Shown: positions 21,712 through 32,124 of the stretch, piece after piece
How positions within the stretch are numbered: the stretch's first letter is position 1
How the letters are laid out: each line of letters opens with the position of its first letter
DNA from: Juglans regia
Taxonomy: Eukaryota > Streptophyta > Magnoliopsida > Fagales > Juglandaceae
NCBI RefSeq assembly: GCF_001411555.2
Contig: NC_049912.1
Location: 18,150,341 to 18,214,340 of the forward strand
Direction of reading: 5' to 3'
Length of the DNA: 64,000 nucleotides
Made by a program: the position numbers and the translations under genes
The notes under the pieces: model-generated
Seen by the model: only the letters and a program-made list of their open reading frames with translations
The model's database searches: none
Told to the model about the DNA's origin: nothing

Positions 21712-24700
21712 TACCCCCCCAATACGTGGATCCTTGTCCTCAAGGTCTATGTCTGGAAACATCTCCGACATCTGTTTTGTAGGTTCCCATGTTGCCTCTT
21801 CTGCTGGTAGATTTTTCCAATGAACCAAACTTTCTTCTACAAACTGAGCCCCTTGTTTTATCCAGCGGTGATCTAAAATAAACTGAGGTTCCAACACAAC
21901 GACTCCATCATCAGTGAACGGTGGCAACTCCGTGTTGTGCTATGTGTTGTCGTCATGAGTGTTGTACCGTTTGAGTAGCGAGACATGAAAGACGGGATGG
22001 ACGCGTGACCCTTCCGGTAATTGCAGCTTATAGGCGACTGATCCGATTTTTTGCAAAATCTTATAAGGGCCATAGAAGCGGTTAGCCAATTTCTGATGGA
22101 CTCGTTTGAAAATCGTGTGCTGGCGATAGGGGTGTAGTTTTAGAAGCACTAAGTCGTCAACCTCGAACGACACCTCTCTTCTCTTTTGATCTGCGAATTG
22201 CTTCATTCGGTTAACCGATCGTGCAAGATTGGACTTGAGTTGTTGCAGTAATTGATCTCGGTTCAGTAACTGTCGATCAACTTCGTGCACTGGTGAGAAG
22301 CCTTCGTTGTATGATGGAATGGTGGGTGGCAATCGTCCATATAGTGCTTGGAAAGGAGTCATTCCCGTTGATATATGATACGTGGTGTTGTACCAGTACT
22401 CTGCCCAAGGTAAATAGAAACTCCATTTTCGTGGCCACTGGTTTACAAAGCATCTGAGGTATTGTTCCACGCAGCGATTGACGACTTCTGTTTGGCCATC
22501 AGTCTGCGGGTGATATGCGGAGCTAAGCTTCAGTTTGGTGCCCGACATTCTGAAGAATTCTTGCCAAAAGTTGCTCACAAAAATGGGATCGCGGTCACTG
22601 ACGATTGATCTGGGCATTCCGTGTAGCTTTAGAACGCCTTCCACAAATTTTTCTGCAACACCTTTAGCTGTAAATGGATGTGTTAAAGTGAGGAAGTGGG
22701 CTGACTTACTGAGCCTGTCAACGACTACCATGATGGTATCCTTGCCTTGCGAAGTTGGTAGTCCTTCAATAAAATCAAGTGTGATGTCGTCCCATACTTG
22801 GCATGGAATAGGTAGGGGTTGTAGGAGTCCTGCCGGCGCCAAAGTTTCTGTTTTAATTTTCTGGCATACCTCGCAACATTTAATATACTCTTGGACTGAT
22901 TTGAGCATCCCTGGCCAATAAAATTGTTGCCCCAATTTTTTGTAAGTGCGCAGAATGCCAGAATGGCCGCCCACCTTGGTGTCATGCATCTCGTGAAGAA
23001 GTTTGGTCCGTAAGGTAGGATCAGCTGGAACTACCACCTTGTTCTTGTAACGCAGTAGGCCATTGCGCCACACGTAGTGTTCGTTGGATTGGTTGGTTGC
23101 TATACGGCCCTTAGACTGGATATAAGGGTCCTCCCGTGCTGCTTGTTTAATCTCTTCCCATAAATCAACTTGAGAAAAAAATATATTATGGAGGACGGGG
23201 CTTCCTTGCTTCCGTGAGAGGGCATCGGCTGCCGAATTTTCACGTCCTGGGCGATATGTTATCTCATAGTCATAGCCCAAAAGTTTGGCTACCCATTTTT
23301 GTTGCTCTGGTGTGGTGATGCGTTGCTCTAGAAAATACTTTAGGCTTCTTTGGTCTGTCTGGATATAAAATTTTCTGCCCAGTAGATAGGGACGCCATAG
23401 TCGGATTGCCTCCACAATTGCTAACATTTCCTTGGCGTATGTGGACCAAGACTTCTTTGCCACTCCGAGTGCTCGACTCATGAAGGCCACTGGTCTGCCT
23501 TGCTGTGCTAATACCGCTCCAATTCCTTCACCCGACGCATCCGTTTCAATAGTGAAATTATCGTTGAAGTTGGGCATTGCAAGTATTGGCGTGGTTGTCA
23601 TGGCCTGTTTCAGAGCAACAAAAGCAGCTTCTGCTTCCTCATGCCACCCGAATTGGCCCTTCTTAAGGAGATTGGTGAGGGTCCGTGCAACAATGCCATA
23701 ATTTTTGACAAATTTTCTGTAGTATCCTGTCAACCCTAAAAAACCACGTAACTCGGAAATGTTAGAGGGTCGTGGCCATGCCACCATCGCGGCAATTTTG
23801 CTATCATCGACTTTAACTCCTTGATTGGTGACAATATGCCCCAAGTATTCCAATTCTTGTTGTCCGAAGGCACATTTGCTAGCTTTGACAAAGAATTGTT
23901 GCTGTTTTAGTATCATCAACGCATGTTTAATATGTAACAAGTGCTTGTCTCAAGTAGGACTATAAACTAATATATCATCGAAGAAAACTAGTATGAATTT
24001 TTTAAGGTGAGGACGGAATATTGAGTTCATGATAGCCTGAAAAGTTGATGGTGCATTGCATAGGCCAAAAGGCATAACCAAATATTCGTAATGTCCATTA
24101 TGAGTGCGGAAAGCGGTTTTTTGAATATCCGGGGGATTCACTCGTACCTGATGGTATCCGGCCCTTAAATCCAGCTTCGTAAAATACGACGCACCATAGA
24201 GTTCGTCCAGCATATCATCTACTGTGGGGATGGGGAAGCGATCTTTTATGGTGGCAGCGTTAAGTGCGCGATAGTCTGTGCAGAAATGCCAATTTCCATC
24301 CTTCTTTTTCACTAGAAGAACTGGTGATGAGAAGGGACTTGTACTGGGTCGGATGAGGCCTGAGTTTAACATATTTTGAACTTGCTTCTCTATTTCCTCC
24401 TTTTGATAGTATGCATACCGATATGGTCTGACATTAACCGGCTCCGTTCCTTCCTTGAGTGTGATGAAATGGTCTATTTCTCTGGCTGGCGGTAAACTTG
24501 AGGGTTCTTGAAATAATTCTGAAAATTCTTGTAATATTTCCTGCACCTCAGGATGTATTTCTTCGGTTGATCCCTTAGTATTGACTTGTAAGCAGATGGC
24601 AAAAATCGTGTGGCTCTGGTGAGCCTCTTTGGATAGCTCTTTCATTGATGCATCTGTTATGCTTCCTCCGTCTGCTCCTTGCAATCGTCTGGTTTGGTTC

Positions 24701-26085
24701 TCCCAAAGGAACTCCATGGTCAACTGTTTCCAATTGCACACCACGGATCCTAACATTTCCAGGCATTGGATTCCCAATACTAAATCCAGCCCAATTAAAG
24801 GAAGGGAATAGAGAGTTAATGAAAAAACAGTGCCTTGCAAGTCCACCCGTACCTGGTCGAAACGCCCTTGGCACTTTAGTTTGTCGCCATTAGCTATTCG
24901 CACGTTGAAAGTTTCGGTTGGCGCTACTGGTAGACGCAACCCGTTAGCCAATCTCTCACTGATGAAGTTGTGGGTTGACCCACTGTCGATTAATACGACG
25001 ATGTTATGAGAGCCGATTTTAGCAGCTACCCGCATGGTTTTGGGTGCAGTCCACCCTGCTAGCGCATGCAGTGTGATTTCGGGTTCAGGAGGTTCTTCTT
25101 GTGTCTCTTCCGTTGGCTGTTCTACGTTCCCATCATCGTCCAATAAATTGCTATTATCCTCGCAATTCTCCAGCATGAGTATCCGTGGGCCTTGGCATTT
25201 GTGTCCTGCTGTGAAACGGTCATTACAATTAAAGCATAAGTTTTGAGCTCGTCTCCTCTGCATTTCGTCCCATGTAAGCCGTCGCACAGGAGCGGTAGGG
25301 CCTGGTGGTGCTGCCCGATTAGTAGGTGGAAGAGCTAAGGGAGCTCGTGTTGTTGGTGCAGGTCTTATAAATCTCCTTTGTCTCGCCAATTGATCATCCT
25401 TCATTCTTGCTAAACTAATGGCTTCTTTGAGTGTTTGAGGCTTAAACATCCGTATACCATCCGAGATGTCCATTTTTAAACCTCCCATAAACGTACCTAC
25501 GAGAGCTCTTTGCGTCCATCCGTGAACTCGATTGCCCAAGCGCTCGAATTCCCGCTGATAATCCCGCAAAGAACCAACCTGCCTTATTCTTGAAAGTGCT
25601 TCATCAAAATCTTCACATTCTGACTGCCCAAAGCGAGCCCAGAGTTCGTCTTCAAAGTTTGCCCATGAGAGAGCGCGACCTTCTTCTCGGAGTGTCCTGC
25701 GGATCCATTGCCACCATTGGTTAGCCTCTCCTTCCAAGTGATAAGAGGCCAAAGAAACTCTTTGGGCTTCCGAAGTATTCTGAAACTCAAAAAATTGATT
25801 CACACGATTGAACCATTCCGTCGGATCATCTCCTGAAAATCTAGGAAATTCTAATTTTGCCGTTTTGGAAGATACCACAAGTCGTCCTCCATTGTGACCT
25901 TCACGGTTTTGATTACCTTGGTTTGGAGGTTCTTGGTCGGCAAGGAGCACATCAGAGAGACGGTTAAGAGTCTCTTCAACATGTCGCAGTCGATCCGCCA
26001 TGCCCAGCTCCATCCGGTGTAGCCCCTCTTGAACTTCACCGAGTCCAGCCTCCAGATGTTCAATTCTCTCTTTATTGGTTCCCAT
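21634..26085 (-). pseudogene. Gag-pol polyprotein with two in-frame stops
   Basis: One frame from ATG 26085 to stop 21634. Order: coiled N-terminus (residues 1-50), retrotransposon gag region (about 90-235), zinc knuckle [14 protein letters not shown] (284-297), aspartic protease [11 protein letters not shown] (DSG at 367-369), reverse transcriptase with FFDDILVYS (D703, D704), RNase H (TDASGEGIGAVLA), H2C2 zinc finger and integrase core (DFIEGLPTSQGKD, AYHPQTDGQTEVVNR), and a chromodomain (ESLVHWKNLPAEEATWEP). Two nonsense codons break it: TGA at 23950-23952, right after the reverse transcriptase active site, where relatives have Trp, and TAG at 21940-21942, before the chromodomain. Each is one transition from a sense codon. 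The copy is recent but probably inactive. Confidence 0.9.
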
Positions 26086-26088
26086 AGT

Positions 26089-26106
26089 AACCTGGCTCTG
26101 AGGCCA
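26089..26106 (-). promoter_or_regulatory. Primer-binding site, tRNA-iMet type
   Basis: TGGCCTCAGAGCCAGGTT on the minus strand differs at two bases from the usual plant initiator-Met site TGGTATCAGAGCCAGG. It begins one base inside the LTR, and the start codon of the polyprotein follows within 6 bases, an unusually short leader. Confidence 0.8.
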
Positions 26107-26107
26107 A

Positions 26108-26558
26108 TGATAGGTCCTAACACAGAAAAATAAGTATGAATATAATTTATTCTCTTCGGGTGAGAATGTACCTCAATTAGAATGCAAAATAATTCTTGCC
26201 TTTCATTGATAATCTCGGCTACTTAAATAAGTAAGCTACTTACAAGAATTTCGGAATTGAGGATGAACTGCTAGCTAATTACGTGGGACCCCACTTGCAT
26301 GTAAAACAGAATAACAGAAAAACAGAACAACGTAAAACAGAGCACGCCCCACGTAAAACAGAGCATTACAACGGAAATAAAAAACAACGGAAATAAACTA
26401 CGTAAAACTCGCAGTTTGCAACTACATGTGACCCAGCGCCATGCGACCCAGTCAAGCGTCCTTCTTCCTTCTTCACGTCCCCTACGTCCACATTCGATAT
26501 TTATCCTAGATATTTCGGATTTGGCCTACGGGCCCTTGCTGACTTTCGTGGTTTATCA
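26108..26558 (-). repeat. 5' LTR of the chromovirus
   Basis: 451 bp, about 98-99% identical to the 3' LTR by eye. It ends at TTTATCA immediately before the GTCTT target duplication. Confidence 0.93.
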
Positions 26559-26912
26559 GTCTTCAACAGAAATGACAACTTCTACTTGATCCAGAAGTTC
26601 AAGCAATGCCTAAGAAAAGATGCATACAAATAGATATCAAATGGAAATTTACATCTTACTTTGGTTTATTATGGTTACCTCATAAGTTCCTGAAACAATA
26701 TTGAGATGACTTCCACCTTTTTGGTAACTAGATTTTACTTTGTGTTAGTACATTTAATAGCTATATAATTATCAGGTCTTCTTTGTGAGTACAATATACA
26801 TTTGAATCTTCTAGGACTAACGACATTTGGCATTTGGCTTTACTGTATGTGAATGTTTGCATAGACTAACTCAAATCTTAATGAGCATTCTTGTAAATAT
26901 TTTTCCACCTTT

Positions 26913-27281
26913 CCTAGATCTAGTGTGGGTTATGTCGAACATCGTGGTGGCAACGATGGCGTGTTGGACAAACATCAGAGGTATACAGTAGATCAAAGCG
27001 GTTTAGAAGATGATCTTTATATGCATCATGTGGTATTTGTGGCAAGAGTGAAACGAGCAGACATTCAAGGATAAGGAGAGATCAGTGGAGGAGTTAAAAA
27101 TTTTATTCTTTATAACTCTTTGTACTTGGGCTATTGTTGTGGACTTTAATGGCATGGACTCACTTGATTTCCTTGCTTCTAATGCGCCTACCTAACTAGG
27201 GTATAGGAGTTTTGTAATTGGCATTGTGCCCTTTCTTTTGTTAATAAAAGTTGTTTATATATATATATATATATATATATC
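26913..27281 (+). mobile_element. 5'-truncated LINE, 3' end only
   Basis: It is flanked by a 10-bp duplication, TTCCACCTTT, at 26903-26912 and 27282-27291. The frame encodes QIKAVWKMI, ICIMWYLWQERNEQTFKD and TLCTWAIVVDFNGMDS, closely matching the LINE at 691-1216. The tail is a (TA)n run (27256-27280) in place of poly(A). It lies in what would be an intron of the interrupted gene to its left. Confidence 0.85.
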
Positions 27282-27344
27282 TTCCACCTTTAGAGTTCAG
27301 ACCGTTCATTTAGTTCAACTAAAATCCTCACATCTCTAATAAGA

Positions 27345-27541
27345 ATGGATCCATCAACTCACCGTGATGCCTATTTCACAAATATTCTAAATAACAATGA
27401 CTTTTTGATGGGTGTCACAAATTAGATTAATGAACAACAACTCCCTCCACCCTGAGTTGAGATTATTGAGGCTGAACCTAGTGGACGAAAATCACAACGA
27501 GGTAATAATTTTAGTAACGAGAAAGATTTTAGCCGTTGGAA
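27345..27541 (+). pseudogene. Harbinger-associated (Myb/NAM-like) ORF fragment
   Basis: From ATG at 27345 the frame reads MDPSTHRDAYFTNILNNNDF and, after two stops, EPSGRKSQRGNNFSNEKD. I recognise this as the start of the plant protein group often mislabelled 'glutathione S-transferase T3-like', a Myb/SANT-type companion ORF of PIF/Harbinger transposons. Only the first 65 or so codons remain, joined to CCGTTGG repeats. Confidence 0.6.
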
Positions 27542-28665
27542 AAAATAAGGTTGAAAAAATATCCGTTGAAAAAATATGACCGTTGAAAAAACATATCAGT
27601 TGGAAGAATATGACCGTTATAAAAAAAGAAAAAAACCATTAGAAAATTATATCCGTTGGAATAATATGAACGTTAAAAAATTAATGTGTACTTTTTTAAT
27701 AACGAATAAGTATTCAAATCACAATTAGAATTAAAATAAATGAAAATGTCAAAATCAAAATTTTAATATAATAGTGATAGATTTAGAGAATTTGTTATTT
27801 GATGTTGTTGAAAAGTGACTAACTAAATTTATAAAAGTGAATTTTCTAATCAAATTTTGGCCAAAGATAGTTAAAATTTAGCTAGTTTGCTTAAAAAACA
27901 TTTATATCAAACTAGCTAAATCTACAGTAATTTTGTCAATCATGTACTTGGCTAGCTAAATCTTGCCAGCCCAAATTGCTAACCAAATTATTTTTTAGCC
28001 ATAAAATAATCTATTCTATGTGACAACCACTGCTGCTTTTGGAAACAGCACATGACTATCGCCTGCACCTTTGAATCTTTCATCCATTAAATACTCTCTA
28101 TTGACAACTTTTATATTTGTAATCTTTGAAGCTTCTAGATCAATCATTATATATAGTATTGACAATTAAATGGTTTGTGTATTGTTCTAATGGTTGCTTC
28201 TATGTATTTGAATAGCAAGTTTTATTGAAAAGTCTCTAGCTGGATAGTATTGGAGACCACATAAACAAATATTTCCCCTCCTTAAATGTTTGCACTTTGT
28301 TCTGGGCTTCCTTTTCAATTTCTTTCTTTCGAAATTATGTCCATGTTTTTCAATATGCATCTTATTTTGACTGTTGGAAAAATATGACCGTTAGAAGAAT
28401 ATAATCGTTGTAAAAGAAAATTGTTAAAAAGTTATATCCGTTGGAATAATATAAACGTAAGAGAATTAATGTGTATTTTTTAATAACGAATAAATATTCT
28501 AATTTCCATTACAATTAAAATAAATGAAAATACCAAAATTAATATTTTAATAAAATAATTATAGATCTAGAGAATTTGTTATTTGATGTTGAAAAGTGGC
28601 TAACTAAATTTAAAAAGATGAATTTCTTTGTCAAAATTTGATTAAAGAATGGCTAAGCTACTAGT
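27532..28665. repeat. CCGTTGG short-repeat tract, two diverged copies
   Basis: Words like AAATATGACCGTTGAAAAA recur about every 20-30 bases at 27532-27690 and again at 28375-28460. Each tract is followed by the same downstream sequence (AATTAATGTGTA, TTTTTAATAACGAATAA, GAATTTGTTATTTGATGTTG), so copy 1 (27532-27850) and copy 2 (28375-28640) are duplicates of one about 300-bp unit. Confidence 0.65.
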
Positions 28666-28865
28666 GCTCTAAGATGTAGTTAATTTCATCTTGTGCATTC
28701 TTTCATTAAATGCGGGTCTTGTTAGGTGTTCCATTTTGCTTCGGCTTCTCTATCAACGCTATTGTGCTAGTCCACACCTATTCACCTACTGGCTTGCCCA
28801 ATTTTCATCATTCTATCTCCTAGATATGCCACTTTTGTCGATTGCGACCCTGCCTTACTTAGGGT

Positions 28866-29730
28866 ACGTTTAAATATTAAGAGTATATCAGATCATTTGT
28901 GAATAGTAGTTGTTACCGTCATATTTTATACGCTTGAACAAGATTCTAGTAACTCGGGCCAAGATCTTCACCTGCAAACACAAGAAAGAATGTGGGTTAG
29001 GGGTGGTTCGAGAAACCTCTGATGTTAAAATTAGTCTCATGTGTTTAAATTCTTGTCTTTCTAATCATAGAGTTTAGAAAGAGTTTTTTGTACTTGGGAT
29101 TTACCTTTTCTACGAAGTTACGGGGGAACATTTTGTTCCCTGTGTCAGGGTTAAGCTGTCCAACACACATCTATCTTAGTCTGGATATTTAATGCGATGT
29201 GATGTTCTGAGGCGGAGTTTTCAATGCGGCATGACTCTTGAGATTGTGCTTAATACGGCGTGGCTTCTAGGGCATGTCTCGACAGTGGGTGAATGACGCG
29301 GTCACTTCTGGTCTCCTCCCTCAGAGAATGGAAGGTCATTCACATCCTTTGTTTACTTGCTGATGTGAGTCCTTTAATGCTAGGTACAACATGAGAATGA
29401 TAGGTACAACATGAGATGTCAAAATTGGCATGTCCCATTTATTCCCCTTTATTTAGCTTCTTGTGCTATGCATCCTCCTTCCTCTTATACAACCTTGAGG
29501 GCTAGACCCCTTTAGCAACTCTAGGGCCTTGGAAGGGTGAGACCCGAGCTGGAACGGGCCCAGTATAGCGCCCAGGCCCAATTAGGATGGGCTTGGTGAA
29601 AAATATTCCTTCAAGAAATAATTTAAGAATAATAATAAAATAATAGTGAGTAATTTGTAAATAATAATTAGATATTTATAAATAATAATGAAGTAGTCTG
29701 AGATAGTTTAAGCTCCTAAACACATAGCAT
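28866..29730. mobile_element. MITE split by an LTR-like insertion
   Basis: The outer pieces, 28866-28908 (TACGTTTAAATATTAAGAG, CATTTGTGAATAGTAG) and 29610-29730 (ATAATAGTGAGTAATTTGTA, GTTTAAGCTCCTAAACAC), are halves of a GTGAATAGTAG-type MITE. Between them, about 28909-29609, lies unrelated moderately GC-rich sequence starting TGTTACCGTCATATT that looks like an LTR. I found no exact ends or target duplication. Confidence 0.4.
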
Positions 29731-29897
29731 TAATCATTTTGTCATTCATTTCCTACCGTATCTTACTTGCCTTGATGTTTCCTTACATGCATGACAATTC
29801 TGTCATTCCTTGCCAACCTTATGTCGGCCTTGGTGCTTAATACTCAAAGTATCCTGCCTCGTATCTCTGGGCATTGTTACTCGAGAGTGCTGTGGAT

Positions 29898-30343
29898 TGT
29901 TTGGAAATAATTTTCATCCCATTTTATCTAATTTTTTTTCAAACATCACTTAAACATAAATACTTTCAAAATAATCATTACAACTTTTCTAAACTTTTAA
30001 ATAAAGCACAAAAAATATTTATCTTTTTTAAATTTTAAAATAAAAATAATATTTTAATTTTATAATATTTTTTATTCACATTTTTCTTTTTCTTTTCTTA
30101 AAATCTAATCAATATTTATTTGTTTGGAAATAATTTTCATCCCATTTTATCTAATTTTTTTTCAAACATCACTTAAACATAAATACTTTCAAAATAATCA
30201 TTACAACTTTTCTAAACTTTTAAATAAAGCACAAAAAATATTTATCTTTTTTAAATTTTAAAATAAAAATAATATTTTAATTTTATAATATTTTTTATTC
30301 ACATTTTTCTTTTTCTTTTCTTAAAATCTAATCAATATTTATT
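29898..30343. repeat. Perfect 223-bp tandem duplication
   Basis: Positions 29898-30120 and 30121-30343 appear identical base for base, each starting TGTTTGGAAATAATTTTCAT and ending AATCAATATTTATT. The unit is itself MITE-derived (ends like the GATGAG group). Confidence 0.9.
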
Positions 30344-31560
30344 TCAAATTATCTCAATACTAGTCACAAAATTTTCATTTTAATTGATTTTCCAAACATC
30401 CATTAGACTTGCTTGACACCGTTGACACTTAAGACATTAATATGTTTACTCATCCATCATGAAAAGAAACTAGACCGCTTACAAACCAGACCGAACCGGT
30501 GAATTTGGTTCGATCCGATCCGGTTCAACTGATTTTTCAATTTTTTTATACATTCCTAGTTGGAGCAAACAAAAAATGTAAGATCATATGTTTTCTGCTA
30601 CAAAGCTTAAATGATAATACTAACATAAAATCTTGACCGTAAAGTTTAATAAGGAGAACCTTTCTTATTATCTATTTAATTTGAATTGAAACTCTATGTA
30701 CTATTTTTTATGGTTTCTATTTGCCTAAAGATGGTGTTATCGTCTAGAATGTTTTGTTAACTAAACATAATAAATATTGTTAAATAAGAATATTTTTATA
30801 AAATAAAATTATTTTATAAAATATTTAATAAAAATATCTTTTATTTTAAAATATTATTATTTAAAATATAGGAAATCTTCACACCGGTCAATCTGCTGAA
30901 GCTCAAATAACAACCCTTCAATGACATTTTACCACGTAGCCCCTCCATTTTTCATTCCATATGTCTACAAGTGATAACAAGAATCCATTCCATGAAAAAT
31001 CCCCTCCATGAAAAGAAAACTCTTCCTCCTCTCCGTCTTCCTCCGAAGCCTCCTCCTTTCTAATCTGCTCACCTTCTCCGACATGGTCTCTACGGCCACC
31101 TTCTTCGGCGTAGTTATATTCAGTGGTTTACATGGATTTGAAAGTATTTGTATACATCACAAAGACCCCCAAATCAGTGCAAAAATCAATTCAAAAATAG
31201 CATTTGAGAACTTAATCCAGATCCTCCATGACCTACCTTTCCTTTGCCCTTATTCTTCATGTGGGTGCCTCCGATTTTGAATTTTCGTACTATTTATTGT
31301 TGATTTTTGGTTATTAGGAGGATTTCTTTCATTCCGTTTGTTGAAATTTGGTAACTGGGTTTGTGTAATTATTTGGGGACTTTGAGGTCTATCAATGAGA
31401 GCTTTGAAAGAGGGACACTTCGATGTAGAGCTTGAGAATGAAATGAAACTGGGTTGCATTGAGCTGGGATTTGAAGCAAGATCGGATACCATAGACATTG
31501 AGGATGGGAGAGAGGAGAGGGCGTTAAGGGTCATGGGATTTGGGATAGAGGGGTTTGGGG
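30344..31560. other. No recognisable gene
   Basis: Positions 30485-30540 repeat the ACCGAACCGG/CCGGTTC words seen in the MITE at 15036. Short frames at 31008-31280 (plus) and 31250-31606 (minus) have no domain; the latter is a Ser/Pro-rich antisense frame broken by the hAT MITE. Confidence 0.35.
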
Positions 31561-32124
31561 TAGGGGTGTCAAATCGTGTTAACGGGTCGTGTTCGTGTCG
31601 TGTCAAGACATGTATATTATACTATATAGGTCAACCCTAACCCGACCCATTAAACTTATCGTGTCAAAATCTCAAATCCTAACACGACCCAATAACATAA
31701 AGGGTCGTGTCGTGTCAACTCGTTTTGACCTATTTATGTAAATGGATTGAAATAAATCCAAAATTAACCTTTTTAATCTAGTTAAGTTTAGCATAATTTT
31801 ATATAAATGTTAAAATCATAATATCTATAAAAAAAAATATAAAACCAACTACAAATCCAAAATTACAATCTAAACAATAAAAATATCGAAATTAAAATCT
31901 CAACAATTTCATTTTTTAGATATAAGGGTATAATTGTAATTTTAACTTTCTTAACGAGTTATAACGGGTAATAACAGGTTGACCCGTTATCAACCCGTTA
32001 AGCTATCGTGTTTTAACGGGTCAATCCGTTTTGACCTGAACCCGTTAAGGGTAAATCCTAACCCGCTTTTATTGTGTCGTGTTCGTGTTGGGTTAATGGG
32101 TCGTGTCACATATTGACACCCCTA
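31561..32124. mobile_element. hAT MITE, 564 bp
   Basis: Perfect 12-bp inverted ends, TAGGGGTGTCAA and TTGACACCCCTA, with an 8-bp target duplication, GTTTGGGG/ATTTGGGG (31553-31560 and 32125-32132, one mismatch). The interior is full of GGGTCGTGTCGTG-type words in both orientations. Confidence 0.88.

Larger units (their letters stand above)
21262..26558 (-). mobile_element. Complete chromodomain Ty3/gypsy retrotransposon
   Basis: LTRs of 450 and 451 bp (TGATAGG...TTTATCA on the plus strand) flank a single long pol-type frame. The 5-bp target-site duplication GTCTT is exact (21257-21261 and 26559-26563). A primer-binding site follows the 5' LTR and a purine tract abuts the 3' LTR (21712-21724, read as ATTGGGGGGGTAT on the minus strand). 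The LTRs differ by about six substitutions, all transitions, plus small indels, so the insertion is young. A chromodomain at the C-terminus puts it among the chromoviruses; the small LTR and initiator-Met-like primer site fit the Reina-type branch, which is inference. Confidence 0.95.
21101..26727 (-). pseudogene. Last two exons of an unrecognised gene, split by a retrotransposon
   Basis: On the minus strand, 26679-26727 (after CTAG, before GTAACC) encodes YQKGGSHLNIVSGTYE. The next exon starts at 26609 after TTCTTAG and runs to 26564, is interrupted by the Ty3/gypsy element, then continues from 21261 to a stop at 21101. Without the element and one copy of its GTCTT duplication, the exon is exactly 69 codons, beginning ALLELLDQVEVVISVEDSLS and ending ASSHCNFLV. 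The clean frame shows that this was a real coding exon. I do not recognise the protein; the HLNIVSGTYE turn is loosely KOW-like. Upstream exons were not found. As it stands, the last exon should be disrupted. Confidence 0.65.

Noticed and set aside
22535..25246. Plus-strand frames of 60-128 codons
   Set aside because: Antisense shadows of the chromovirus polyprotein.
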